DNA from: Fusarium oxysporum f. sp. lycopersici 4287
Lineage: Eukaryota > Ascomycota > Sordariomycetes > Hypocreales > Nectriaceae
Length of the DNA: 64,000 bases
NCBI RefSeq assembly: GCF_000149955.1
Contig: NC_030992.1
Coordinates: 3,860,850 to 3,924,849 of the forward strand
Direction of reading: 5' to 3'
This document shows positions 54,961 through 64,000 of this stretch, in pieces (position 1 is the stretch's first letter; the number at the start of each line of letters is the position of its first letter). The notes under the pieces are model-generated. The model did no database searches and was not told where the DNA came from. It saw only the letters and a program-made list of their open reading frames with translations. The position numbers were made by a program, and so were the translations under genes.

Positions 54961-56392
54961 ATGGCCACCACTTTTGAGAGCTCTGACCCAGCTGTCTACA
55001 AAGAGTACGAAGCCCAATGGTCCACTCTCCCCACCGACGCTGAGGGTTGGATCAAGCGTGCCAAAGACGTCGCTGAAGTCCTAGCAAAAGACGCTCCAGC
55101 TCGAGAACGCGCGAACAAGTCTCCGAAAGCTGAAGTCGCTCTCCTCAAGCATTCCGGCCTTCTCAAGATCCTCGGTCCGGCTAAATATGGCGGCGGTGAA
55201 CAGCCATGGAGTGTTGGTTTCAGAGCGATTCGTGAGGTTGCCAAGAAGGATGGGTGAGTTTTTGTTTACATGATGTTGAAGTATGGATGCTAATTAATGG
55301 TAGATCTGTTGGCATGCTTCTCGGCTACCACCTCGTCTGGTCTACAACCGCCAACGTAGTCGGAACTCCCGAGCAAGCAGACCGCACCCACAAACTCATC
55401 ATCTCCAACAACTACTTTGTTGGCGGTGCCGTGAACCCTCGCGACAACGATCTCAAGATCACTTCCAACGGGGACAAGCTTATCTTCAATGGTTTTAAGA
55501 ACTTTAGCACCGGCGGTGTAATCTCAGACTTGACTGTTCTTGAAGGTGTTTATGGTGAGAAGGAAGAGCACATCTTTGCTATTGTTCCGACGCAACAGCC
55601 TGGCATTCAGTTTAAGCATAACTGGGATAATGTTGGGCTGAGACTTACGGAGTCGGGGGGTGTTAATATCGAGAATGTTGAGGCGCCGTGGGGTGATGCT
55701 TTGGGATGGGATGTTGAGGCGAAGAAGCCAGATCCCAACATCTTGGCAATTCCTTTCACGAGTCTGTTCTTACCAACGTAAGTTGCCCGTGCTTGTTATT
55801 GTCCTTCTGATTCATTAACATGAGATATAGAATTCAACTCAACTTTGCCAACCTCTACCTCGGCATTGCGGCCGGTGCTCTTGAGTTTGCTAAAGAGTAC
55901 ACTGTCAAGAATACTCGCGCCTGGCCCTTCGGCGGCGATGTAAGTACCATTAATCCCCCAATCCAACTCCTTCTAACAAATCCGCAGAACAAAGAGAAAC
56001 CAACAGACGAATTCTACATCCTCTCCACCTACGGCAACTTCTTCGCCCACCTCCGCGCCACCGAAGCTCTCGCCGAGAAAGTCAACGCTGAAGCTGACTC
56101 TCTCTACGCAAAGTACTCACAAGATCGCTCCGCCGTTACAGCCGAGCAACGCGGTGAGTTCGCAGAATGGGTCGCCAGTCTCAAGGTCGTCACTACAGAC
56201 ACAGGTCTCAAGATCACTTCTGGAGTTTTTGAAGTTACGGGTTCGAGGTCTACGGCTGCAAAGGTTGGCTTGGATAGGTTCTGGAGGGATTTGAGAACGC
56301 ATACGCTGCATGATCCTGTGGCGTATAAGAATCGGGAGTTGGGAAGGTATCTTTTGTTGGGAGAGTATCCTGAGCCTACGTGGTACACATGA
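54961..56392 (+). CDS. DszC/SfnB-like flavin monooxygenase with acyl-CoA dehydrogenase fold
   Basis: Four exons (54961-55253, 55304-55777, 55831-55939, 55988-56392) give 426 residues. The N-terminal helical domain (LAKDAPARERANKSPKAEVALLKHSGLLKILGPAKYGG) and GSVGMLLGYHL match the acyl-CoA dehydrogenase fold. The middle beta domain has NGFKNFSTGGVISDLTVLEGV, where true dehydrogenases carry the flavin-binding W-IT motif. The C-terminal helical domain ends KITSGVFEVTGSRSTAAKVGLDRFWRDLRTHTLHDPVAYKNRELGRYLL, the pattern of DszC-type and related FMNH2-dependent monooxygenases, and lacks the usual catalytic Glu context. Known members oxygenate dibenzothiophene, dimethyl sulfone-related compounds or aromatic amines. 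The promoter element shared with the DszA-like gene suggests the two enzymes act in succession. Confidence 0.9.
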
Positions 56393-56691
56393 TCTACGAT
56401 AGTTTCTGTTATGTCTATGAGATAGATCTAAAGATAGTGACTGAGAATTACATATCCCGTCTAGTACTTAAGTTTAATGGATAATGCATGAGAAGGATTC
56501 AAGTAGTTGGCTTTTACTTCTGTATAGACTATAGCCTGCTACATATCAGGAACAGAGGCAACACTAACAAGTCAGCCCTCCCATCGTATAATGATTTCAA
56601 ATTGCCTTCAACTGCTCACAGTATAATATCTCCTGAATAAAACTCTCTTCCTGAAGAGAAAAGAAATTCCTCATTTCTGTAAACTAACACC

Positions 56692-58803
56692 TCAGTTCTT
56701 TGCTTTGTTAGTCTCTGGGCCCGCATAAGCCTCAGTCTGACCAATCTTCGTCCAAGGGGCGAAAGCCTGTTATTGCGGTTAGTTTCAGAGTAATCATAGT
56801 GACTAGAAAGAATACTCACATTCTTGACATTGTGCAGCGTTGCAGCAAGTTCCGGGAAGTGTCGACACAAAACATCCTTCATCGTGTTATTCTGAACCCA
56901 ATTGATGCCCTCGCGGGTGTACACCTCAGGGCACCAACCATCGCCGGCAAGGAAGCGATCAGACTTGATGCGACGGGTGGCCATGAGGATAAAGACGCGG
57001 AAGGCAGTGTCGCTGAAGCCAAAGCCCTTGGGCAGAGGCTCGCTGAGTGTACCAACCAGAAGATCCACAGCCTCAAGATCTCCATCGTAAACATCTTCCA
57101 ACTCAGCAGCCAACTTGGCATCACCGCCAGTGAGATCAAGGAAGCTCTTTGCAGGTGCCATGTGAAACAGGCGTCGGAAAGCGTTGTAGCGAGGAACGCC
57201 GCGCTCACGATCACGAAGAATGTCAATTGTTCCCAAATCCAAGTGTCGGCCTTGAGGAAAGTCCTTATCACCCGGGATATTCAAGTCTCGTAGGAAGTTC
57301 GGCATGTTATGAGCTCGAATAGCACCTGGGTAGTTGACGCCAAACGAATAGAAGACGTCAGCGAAGGAAAGGCCAAGACCTGATTTGTCTTCGTCAAAGG
57401 GCTTGCGGGCTGACTCAAAAGCGACGTCTTTGATAGGCAAAGTTCCCTTGTGTTGGCCATCTTTAATGCTGAAGAATGCTACGTTGTCGGGAATGAGAGG
57501 ATGAAGACGGTAGACGGAGACGAATTCTTCTGTAAGGCAGTATGGGACATTGTCGTGATCGACACCCGAGCCAGGAATACCAGAAATGACTTCTGATTTG
57601 TTGTCAAAGACACGGCCGAAGACATGCCAGAGCTATTAAATCCAGTCAGTAATCAATCATCATAAGCAGGGTTAGAAGACATACCTTGTCACCCAAAAGT
57701 CCCCACCAGTTCGCATTCATTCCAATCTGCAGCGCCGGGTGCTGCAGAATACCAGGTGTCCACTCAACAGTATGAATCTTCGCCATAAGAGCACAATTGA
57801 TGAGTCTCGCAGTATCAAAGATCTGATCACTCGACCAACTAGGGTTCGAAAGATGAAGCTGCGTGGCAATGGCGTTATGCTCCAGCGCAAATAGGGTATG
57901 AAGAAGTTCAAGCCCCAACCACCAGTTTTGTCTGAATCCAGTCTTGGGAATTCCATCATCCGATCGAGGGAGGAACTGCACGCCATCTTCGCGCGTTACA
58001 TGGAGTTGACCGGGATATGATTTATCGCACTGGGCTCTGAGAGCTTTCGTCTCGGCTTCAGTGGATCCATAGATCTGAGAGGCATCCCACCAATGAGTGC
58101 ACTCGTTGGTATAAGCAGGTGTCTCGATATCTTGTTGCGAAAGGGCATCGTCTTTCTTGGTACGGGGGATTTTCATGATGCGCTCAGACCACCTGTCGGC
58201 TTTATCTAGAGGAATCTCAACGTCTTTATCACCATTTGTGACAAGGAAGTGCTGAGCCCAATCATGAACTTGGAACTGGATCCACGCTGCGGCGAGAAGA
58301 TTGACAATCTCGGCGGGTTTGAACTGGCCTTCAGGTCTAGCAAGAATCTTTTCTGATATGATTCTTGGATTGGGCGTAAGCAGCTCCTGCTGAGTTGGCG
58401 GCGTGGTATATTTTCTCGGGACATTTCGACCAAATCTCATACCAGCGCACCCCATCTTTGGTTGCGCCAGATCATTGAAATCGCCATCTGAGTTCCTATT
58501 CGCGATGAACTTTGAGTTCTTCATGGGGCAATCTGCTGTAGTGCCCTGGAACTCAGCATTGGGGTAGGTGTCGTGAAGGTTCTTCTCGCGGAGTTCATAT
58601 CGAAGAGCGAGGAGATTGAAAACGCCCAGCCATGTGGGGAGCTTGTGCCAGTGGACAAAGATGTTGACGAATTTCCAAAGACGAATGTAAACGGACTTGA
58701 AGATGGGTTTGAGGGAGATCATGTTGAAGTGAGAGAGTCCAATGAGTAGTGTGACAATGGATAAAGAAATAGCGAGAGATTCCTTACTAAGTACAGAAGC
58801 CAT
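56692..58803 (-). CDS. Alpha-dioxygenase-like heme peroxidase-fold enzyme
   Basis: Three exons (57685-58803, 56820-57632, 56692-56766) give 668 residues. A hydrophobic N-terminal segment (LAISLSIVTLLIGLSHFNMI) may anchor it in a membrane. WIQFQVHDW places the distal heme His at 180, and FVSVYRLHPLIPD has the Tyr-x-x-His pair (about 414 and 417) that serves as catalytic Tyr and proximal heme ligand in plant alpha-dioxygenases. THWWDASQIYGS and HNAIATQL are further family blocks. Plant members add oxygen to the alpha carbon of fatty acids, giving 2-hydroperoxides; fungal products are less known. The last exon (25 codons) is out of frame with the long frame preceding it and easily missed. With the Ppo gene it makes two heme fatty-acid dioxygenases in this window. 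Confidence 0.92.
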
Positions 58804-60526
58804 CGTGCGTGTGTCCTCACATTTCAGCAGGGGATCATGGCCGCTTTTATACTTGTAATCGCAAGCTTCAAACTAGGCAGAATAGAGGCACATGAAAGTC
58901 ATCCCTCCTTGTAATCTATCACCCGTTGGGCGAGAGGCGTCGTGCTAGGTATCACAGCATGCCTGAAAGCTTATTTGTTGACTTCCAAAGCTTTATCCCC
59001 CTCCACTCCTTATTCTTCTGAGCCATTCACCTATCGCTAAGGCCAGCAAAATTGGTGCCTAGCAGAAGAGGGGAATGGCGTTCCACAAAGTGTAAAGCCT
59101 ATCACTGCCGAAGTTTATTGTAGGCAATCATAAGAGTCTCGTCATACACCGTTTGGGCTGTGCATTGCATTTATTACTGTAAGAGACCAAGTCGGTATAC
59201 GATTGTTACGAAAATGTGAAATGCAAAGAGGGGAGGCCAGGTTCGTGCAGCGTTTGTTCAGCCCTCAATAGTTCAGCCCTGTGGCGGGAGCTAAGCGCGC
59301 ACCATGCCATATTCACAACGCTACAGGTCTTAGATATATGATAGTGTCCCGTAATATCAATAGCCTATCGATCTAGAACTAAAAATGGCCTCTTAGCGTT
59401 GATGTGCTAATTCGTGGCCGCGGCTGAAGATACGATAGTTATTCAGTGGTTGAAGCTTATTTCTCCCGTTACGAAAATGTTCTATCTGATTGGTTGATAA
59501 TGGTTCGCAGCTGCATGGCTACGCAGCAGAAAGCTGGAACGGGTTTGGACTCTTGAGCAGCTGGTCTCCTAGCCCTTCGCTTGTCAAGGCTGTTTCGATT
59601 CTTCCAGTCTGGCGACTTCGGAGTGAGTTACGGTTCCAAGGCTTCCATCTTAAGCCTCCTTTATGTATGTGGGCTCCTTGTAATAGACACCTAGTAACTA
59701 TAGGACCATCACCATTCGCTGGAATAGGTAGGCTCAACGATATAGATTCAGCCAGCAGCTACTTGATACTGATTCAGGAAAGCTGGACATGAAGTGATAA
59801 AGAGAAGCCTGAGCGTCTGGGAGATACTGCGCAATGTGTTAGCCTGACGCAAGGTTAGAGCTACGGCTACCACCTTTTGATTCACTATCAATGTTTCTCC
59901 CTCCCACGATGTGCGTGTTCAATTCCCTTTCAATACAAGTCACTTGCTTGGTCATCGCATCAGTTCGACTTCAACCGCGCAAGGACCAGTTGACCCTCCT
60001 CGGTGGCCTTTCTGATTTATGCAAAGTCATGAATAAATTAAAGTAAAGAGGTTCCCGCGGGTGCTGAGATTCAATGGAAGGGGACTGTCATTCAACCATC
60101 TGTTTCCATGAATTCAAAAACCCTCGAACTATGATAAAATGAAGAGAATCTAACAAACATATTAAGCTTGAGATAGTTGTCACGCCTCAGCTACACCATT
60201 GGTGAAGCTACCTTGCTTACAACCAATCGACAAACTCTCTCATCGACCGCCAAATATCACCAAATATCAAATACAAGCTTATTGGGATATCGTGCTTACC
60301 ATTGACCCGGAGAATTGTTTTAAATATCAACCTTGGAAACAGATTCAGAAGTTATAGCAGTTGCCTCTTTCCATAATGAGAGAAACCCAATCTCCTGTAA
60401 TTAGCCACGACTTTCCATTTTGGGCTTCGTACAACCCTTCCAGCCTTTACCCTAGTTAATACCAGTGCCAACTTATGTTGTTAGGGTCTTCTCATACGCC
60501 TGGTCTCAAAAGCCCTTGCAAATACT
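58804..60526. other. Intergenic region, no gene recognised
   Basis: About 1.7 kb, moderately AT-rich, with the alpha-dioxygenase promoter at its left end. Small open frames (for example 59490-59792) have no recognisable features. Confidence 0.5.
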
Positions 60527-62029
60527 TCAAGCAGCCCATACAGGTGGCATTTTGCTGTCGACCCTCATCTCTAGAGTAGGTACCCTCGGTAAAGGTCTGG
60601 GCGACGTACTTGGCCCTGACTCATCATTTGTGGCTGTGGCCCAGTAGGGTGTATGCTGTTGTGCTAGCGTTGGATCTGGTCGTTTCTCTGACACAGGAAG
60701 CGGAATACCAGTTGTATCTGTCCTGAGATTATCATCCCCTAGTAAGAATGATTCGTGGCCGGAATAACGTGGCTTGCGGCGCGGCTCTCCCCTGGACCTT
60801 TCAGAGACGCGTCTTTCGTTGTACTGTTCTACATCGCCTTTCCACCATGCTTCCTCATCTGGCCTGAGGGCTCCCGGAAAGAATTCATCTCTCAGAGGTT
60901 CCCCTAAATTGTAGGTGGAGTGGAAGTCCATGATACAATCCATCGCTTTCCGCCCCGTGACCTGGTCTACGCGTTTCAGTGGAATGTTTCTTGACTCTGG
61001 AGTGAGCTCTTTCGCCGCAAGCCAGGCATTCTGGAACATACCCAAGCCTCCGACACCTAGAAGGCACCAGGAGTCCGGGAATTCGCCTCGAGCGGAAACA
61101 TTGACGAGTAACAGTAACCAAAGTACTGAGAGACACGTGCAAGAGGCTTGCGTGATAATGAAGCCGATTGGAACTCCTCTAAATAGCCACGTGTCTGATC
61201 TCTTTGCTTTACGCAGCATTGTATTGCGGCGAATGACCGATAGGTCCCGATCGGTTCCTTCCTGAGGTCTTGATAACCACAGAAACTTCTCCCATGGTCT
61301 GCCGTTGCGTGGCGATTGTGAAGCCGCAAGAGACTCAAGATCGAGGCACTTGCCGAAGCCAAGAATGACCATGACCTCTCGAGATCCGTTGCCGGAGGTA
61401 ATCGCATAGACCTGGTCTGATCTTTGTCTGTTTGGCAATTTCTCCGCCCTCCACTGAGGGAGTAATCCTGTCCACTGCACCAACAAAGTGCCAGCTCCCG
61501 TAATGAGCAGCACACTCCATGTACGATTAACAATGAAAGGGATGAAAGCAAGCGTTAGCTGAATCAAAGTGATTGTAATGCCAACGACGTGAATCCAGCT
61601 CCAGGAGAATTCTGTTCGTTCATTTTTATTCCACATGGCTTCAAAGACTGTGATCTTCAGGGCATAACTACTTCTGTCGAAGCTCTGATCTTCCGTAGCA
61701 ATGTTCGCTTTGCGAGTCTCTATTGCTTCAAGGTCTCGTAGTAGCCGACCAAGGACGAAGTTCTTGTTTTCCCGGAGATATCCGGATTTGAGGTTTAGAA
61801 CTTTGCATGGATAGTCGGGTGGTGCAAGAAGTCGTCCGTCACCAATGATGCCAACTAATGCGACAAAGGCGTAGGCAACACATCCAAAGGAAAAGCAAAC
61901 AGGAACATAGATCTTTCCAGTCGCTTGGGAGTAAGCCTTTTGAACTACGTCTCCGCCTAGAACAAAGAGTATTGTCGACACGTCTGACGGATTGACCCAT
62001 TGGGACGCAAGATGATTGCTTGTTGACAT
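60527..62029 (-). CDS. Multi-pass membrane protein, unrecognised
   Basis: A single exon of 500 residues. Four hydrophobic segments are visible: VCFSFGCVAYAFVALVGIIG (about 45-64), IHVVGITITLIQLTLAFIPF (about 145-165), WSVLLITGAGTLLVQWTG just after it, and FIITQASCTCLSVLWLLLLV (about 292-311). Between helices 3 and 4 lies a soluble loop of about 120 residues with YAITSGNGSREVMVILGFGKCLDLESLA. The C-terminal about 150 residues are polar, Arg- and Pro-rich and probably disordered. Proteins of this layout are common in Fusarium and often sit near NLR- or TPR-type genes, as here, but I know of no assigned function. Confidence 0.8.
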   Translation of the reverse strand: MSTSNHLASQWVNPSDVSTILFVLGGDVVQKAYSQATGKIYVPVCFSFGCVAYAFVALVGIIGDGRLLAPPDYPCKVLNLKSGYLRENKNFVLGRLLRDLEAIETRKANIATEDQSFDRSSYALKITVFEAMWNKNERTEFSWSWIHVVGITITLIQLTLAFIPFIVNRTWSVLLITGAGTLLVQWTGLLPQWRAEKLPNRQRSDQVYAITSGNGSREVMVILGFGKCLDLESLAASQSPRNGRPWEKFLWLSRPQEGTDRDLSVIRRNTMLRKAKRSDTWLFRGVPIGFIITQASCTCLSVLWLLLLVNVSARGEFPDSWCLLGVGGLGMFQNAWLAAKELTPESRNIPLKRVDQVTGRKAMDCIMDFHSTYNLGEPLRDEFFPGALRPDEEAWWKGDVEQYNERRVSERSRGEPRRKPRYSGHESFLLGDDNLRTDTTGIPLPVSEKRPDPTLAQQHTPYWATATNDESGPSTSPRPLPRVPTLEMRVDSKMPPVWAA

Positions 62030-62648
62030 ATTCAGGCAGTATTAGCCTGCGTAGTGTTACTGCGTAGAGTAGTTGTGATGTTAGTGAGCTGCTGTGCGGC
62101 ACGGGGCGCGCTGCCGGTGAACAGTGAGTTCTAGGGGGAGAAGCTGACGGCTTATTATCATTATTTTGCCACGTCAGGGCCGGGCGTAATCAGGCTCGGC
62201 GTTTGGTTGCCGAGCCTGATGCACAGTGTCTCCTTTGTACGCCCATGTACCTTTTTCCTCAGCAGGCTTGGGGCGCAAGCGCGTCACACGACTTGCAAAT
62301 GGCCAATTAAAGGGCCAGAAATGAAACCTCATTTACCTTGTACACTTTGGTCTCGTTGACAATCATATGATAACAGCTTTGGAAAATATTATGTATGTGA
62401 ATGGTGGCTGGCTGTACACCGGTATTTTGCGAAAACTTCATCCACTCTGGATGGTTAATATTAGTATTAGCTGCCAGATGAGGCCATTGCGAGTCATGCA
62501 TAATGCAATGTATCCGCCTTCTCAACTCCTAAGCTTGCCTAACACCACATAATCCGTGGAGGACCCGGTTTGAAGAGAAACTAGGTAAAAGAAGTATGAA
62601 AAAATGTCTGAAAACCTGTTTGAGTCATTAGTAAATGGCCTCCTGAGT
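62030..62648. other. Intergenic region between membrane-protein and TPR genes
   Basis: 619 bp holding the membrane-protein promoter and the hairpin at 62187. No gene is seen. Confidence 0.5.
62187..62218. repeat. Perfect 12-bp inverted repeat with 8-nt loop
   Basis: ATCAGGCTCGGC and GCCGAGCCTGAT are exact reverse complements around GTTTGGTT, about 160 bp upstream of the membrane-protein start. It could be a protein-binding palindrome or a tip-to-tip remnant of an element. Confidence 0.7.
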
Positions 62649-64000
62649 CTAATCACTACTGCGCATCATGAGAGATATTCGGTCCTTGACCCTTCCTACA
62701 GCCTTTTTCACTGATCTATCCTTCAATGCTTCAGCCTCCCTTATCTGCCTGTTCATAAACCCGATTACGTGATTGTAATCCTTTCTAAACAAGTCTTGGC
62801 GACTTGCCAGAATCCCTGCTAACCTTTCCCGCAACAGCAAACATTCCAAAAACCTTTGGTGCTCGGCATCCGTTTGCTCGATAGTCCAAAGAATCTCATC
62901 TTTAATTTCAGTTACAGTCTCAGTTGAAGGCCTTTCGAGGCATAACTCAAGAGTCAAGGCTGTTATCAAGGTTTTGACCGTCTGGCGATGACTACGGCCC
63001 GGGCGACTCTGCTGAGCAGCCAAGATGGCTTTGAGCTCGTCACTGTAGTCCAGAGACCATATCGTGTCCTTTTCAAACTCGGAAGCAAGTAGCTTTGTTA
63101 ACAATAATTCTTGCCTCGCATGTAGAATGATAGGATGGTCACTATCTAGAGGCACCGACTGGTCAGGTTGATCTTCCTTTTCCTTTTCCTTACCAGCTGT
63201 CTCGGTAGAGCCCGACAATGCAGCCTCATGACCGATGACAGTAGTGAAACACGAAATGGCCTTCCTATAAAGGTCCCGGCGTTCTATTTCATCTGGCTTC
63301 ATCATTCCTGTTGTTGAATGGACTTCTCCGATGGAGAGACAAGCCATGAGAGGCAACGAGTGAAAACGTCCGAGACTTTTCTTTCCAGCGTCACGTACCA
63401 GCCCCAAAATCCTGAGTGCCAGGTCTAGATCCGAAAGGGGCTGCCTTGTCAGGATCTTTCCACACGTGAACAAAGTGTACAAGATATCAGGATGAGGTGC
63501 GGCTCCTGAGTCCGATGCGGCAAAGGCGTCTGCAATGCCCTGTAACAATGGAGCTTCCCTCAAGAAGGATCTAATACCGCAGTTCGAATCGTGTTTCGGC
63601 CAAAGCTTGTCGCTCTGATAGCGTAGATATGTTTGAAGCTGGCAGTACAGTGCAGAAAAAATATCACTTTCGGCTGATTCCAGCTCTCCTAAGTGATATT
63701 GAGCCAGAGCAAGTTGAGACCGGACCCTCAACGCCTCAGGATGGTCGGCCCCCCAGAGACTTAGTCCATTCTCCTTGACTTCAGTCAGAACAGTCTTAGC
63801 GGTCAAATAATTGCCGCATTCGATATGTAGCGTCCCCAGCTGGGTCTTGTATTTGAGAGCTGAAGGGTGGTTATGGCCCAAGTCAACACTGGCCTCGGCA
63901 CGTCGGCATAAAGAGGCAGAATCGTCCAGTGCAAGTATGAACATTCCTTCTTGCTGTGCCGCAGAAATCAAGATGTACTCCGCCTCTAGTGCCAGAGGGT
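62649..64000 (-). CDS. TPR-repeat protein, C-terminal part (runs off the window)
   Basis: The frame is open from the right edge to a stop at 62649 (about 450 residues seen, 5' end missing). The beginning has kinesin-light-chain-type TPRs: ASVDLGHNHPSALKYKTQLGTLHIECGNYLTAKTVL, then GLSLWGADHPEALRVRSQLALAQYHLGELESAESDI, with the GxxHPxxL signature of the fungal NB-ARC/TPR and patatin/TPR families. The remaining about 300 residues are helical without clear repeats and end in a basic stretch. In fungi such TPRs are usually the C-terminal sensor of NLR-like proteins acting in heterokaryon or immune-like responses; the N-terminal domain lies outside, so that role is only inferred. No intron is seen in the visible part. 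Confidence 0.8.
   Translation of the reverse strand, partial: PLALEAEYILISAAQQEGMFILALDDSASLCRRAEASVDLGHNHPSALKYKTQLGTLHIECGNYLTAKTVLTEVKENGLSLWGADHPEALRVRSQLALAQYHLGELESAESDIFSALYCQLQTYLRYQSDKLWPKHDSNCGIRSFLREAPLLQGIADAFAASDSGAAPHPDILYTLFTCGKILTRQPLSDLDLALRILGLVRDAGKKSLGRFHSLPLMACLSIGEVHSTTGMMKPDEIERRDLYRKAISCFTTVIGHEAALSGSTETAGKEKEKEDQPDQSVPLDSDHPIILHARQELLLTKLLASEFEKDTIWSLDYSDELKAILAAQQSRPGRSHRQTVKTLITALTLELCLERPSTETVTEIKDEILWTIEQTDAEHQRFLECLLLRERLAGILASRQDLFRKDYNHVIGFMNRQIREAEALKDRSVKKAVGRVKDRISLMMRSSD

Noticed and set aside
59490..59792. 100-codon open frame in the gap after the alpha-dioxygenase
   Set aside because: No homology, unremarkable codon pattern and an equally long antisense frame.

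Overview
The window looks like nuclear DNA of a filamentous ascomycete, most likely Fusarium or a close relative. Genes are split by 43-60 bp introns with GTAAGT-type donors and CTAAC-like branch points. The protein families are typical of Fusarium accessory chromatin: Zn2Cys6 regulators, MFS transporters, F-box proteins, FTA2-like kinase folds, Ppo and alpha-dioxygenase type heme enzymes. I identified the genus from protein resemblance alone, with no database search. Exon joins below were checked for reading-frame closure by hand.

Layout. 0-4 kb: a five-exon Ppo-type fatty acid dioxygenase (-). 5.6-14 kb: a DUF2235 hydrolase (+), a small AflR-like Zn2Cys6 regulator (-), an intact FTA2-like kinase-fold gene (-) and a monocarboxylate-type MFS transporter (+). 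The regulator and the transporter share promoter blocks. 14-18 kb: a small two-helix membrane protein, tRNA-Val(CAC) and an F-box protein. 18.6-26 kb: apparently housekeeping genes, namely a formaldehyde-dehydrogenase-like zinc ADH, a Rieske/AIF-type flavoprotein and, divergently, a coiled-coil protein. 26-35 kb: a Zn2Cys6 regulator (-), a U6 snRNA gene interrupted by two spliceosomal introns, and an Old Yellow Enzyme followed by another Zn2Cys6 regulator. 35-46 kb: an orphan protein, two degenerate repeat arrays, a frameshifted second FTA2-like copy, a siderophore-esterase-like hydrolase with a decayed partial copy of its 5' end, a four-helix membrane protein and an F-box protein.

46.9-56.4 kb is the most cluster-like part. 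An NtaA/DszA-type FMN monooxygenase (-), a Zn2Cys6 regulator (-), an MFS transporter (+) and a DszC/acyl-CoA-dehydrogenase-like monooxygenase (+) lie together. The upstream regions of the two monooxygenases share a 37-nt element (30/37 identical). The regulator/transporter divergent promoter carries three 12-bp CGGAGCA repeats. I infer a co-regulated oxidative pathway, possibly scavenging sulfur or nitrogen from small organic compounds. 56.7-64 kb: a plant-type alpha-dioxygenase, a multi-pass membrane protein and the C-terminal part of a TPR protein that runs off the window.

The strongest observation is the U6 gene at 30.1 kb. Intron 1 splits the ACAGAGA box itself and carries a TFIIIC B-box-like sequence. 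Next come the putative monooxygenase cluster with its shared element, and a recurring pattern of phased CGGA repeats just upstream of Zn2Cys6 regulator genes.
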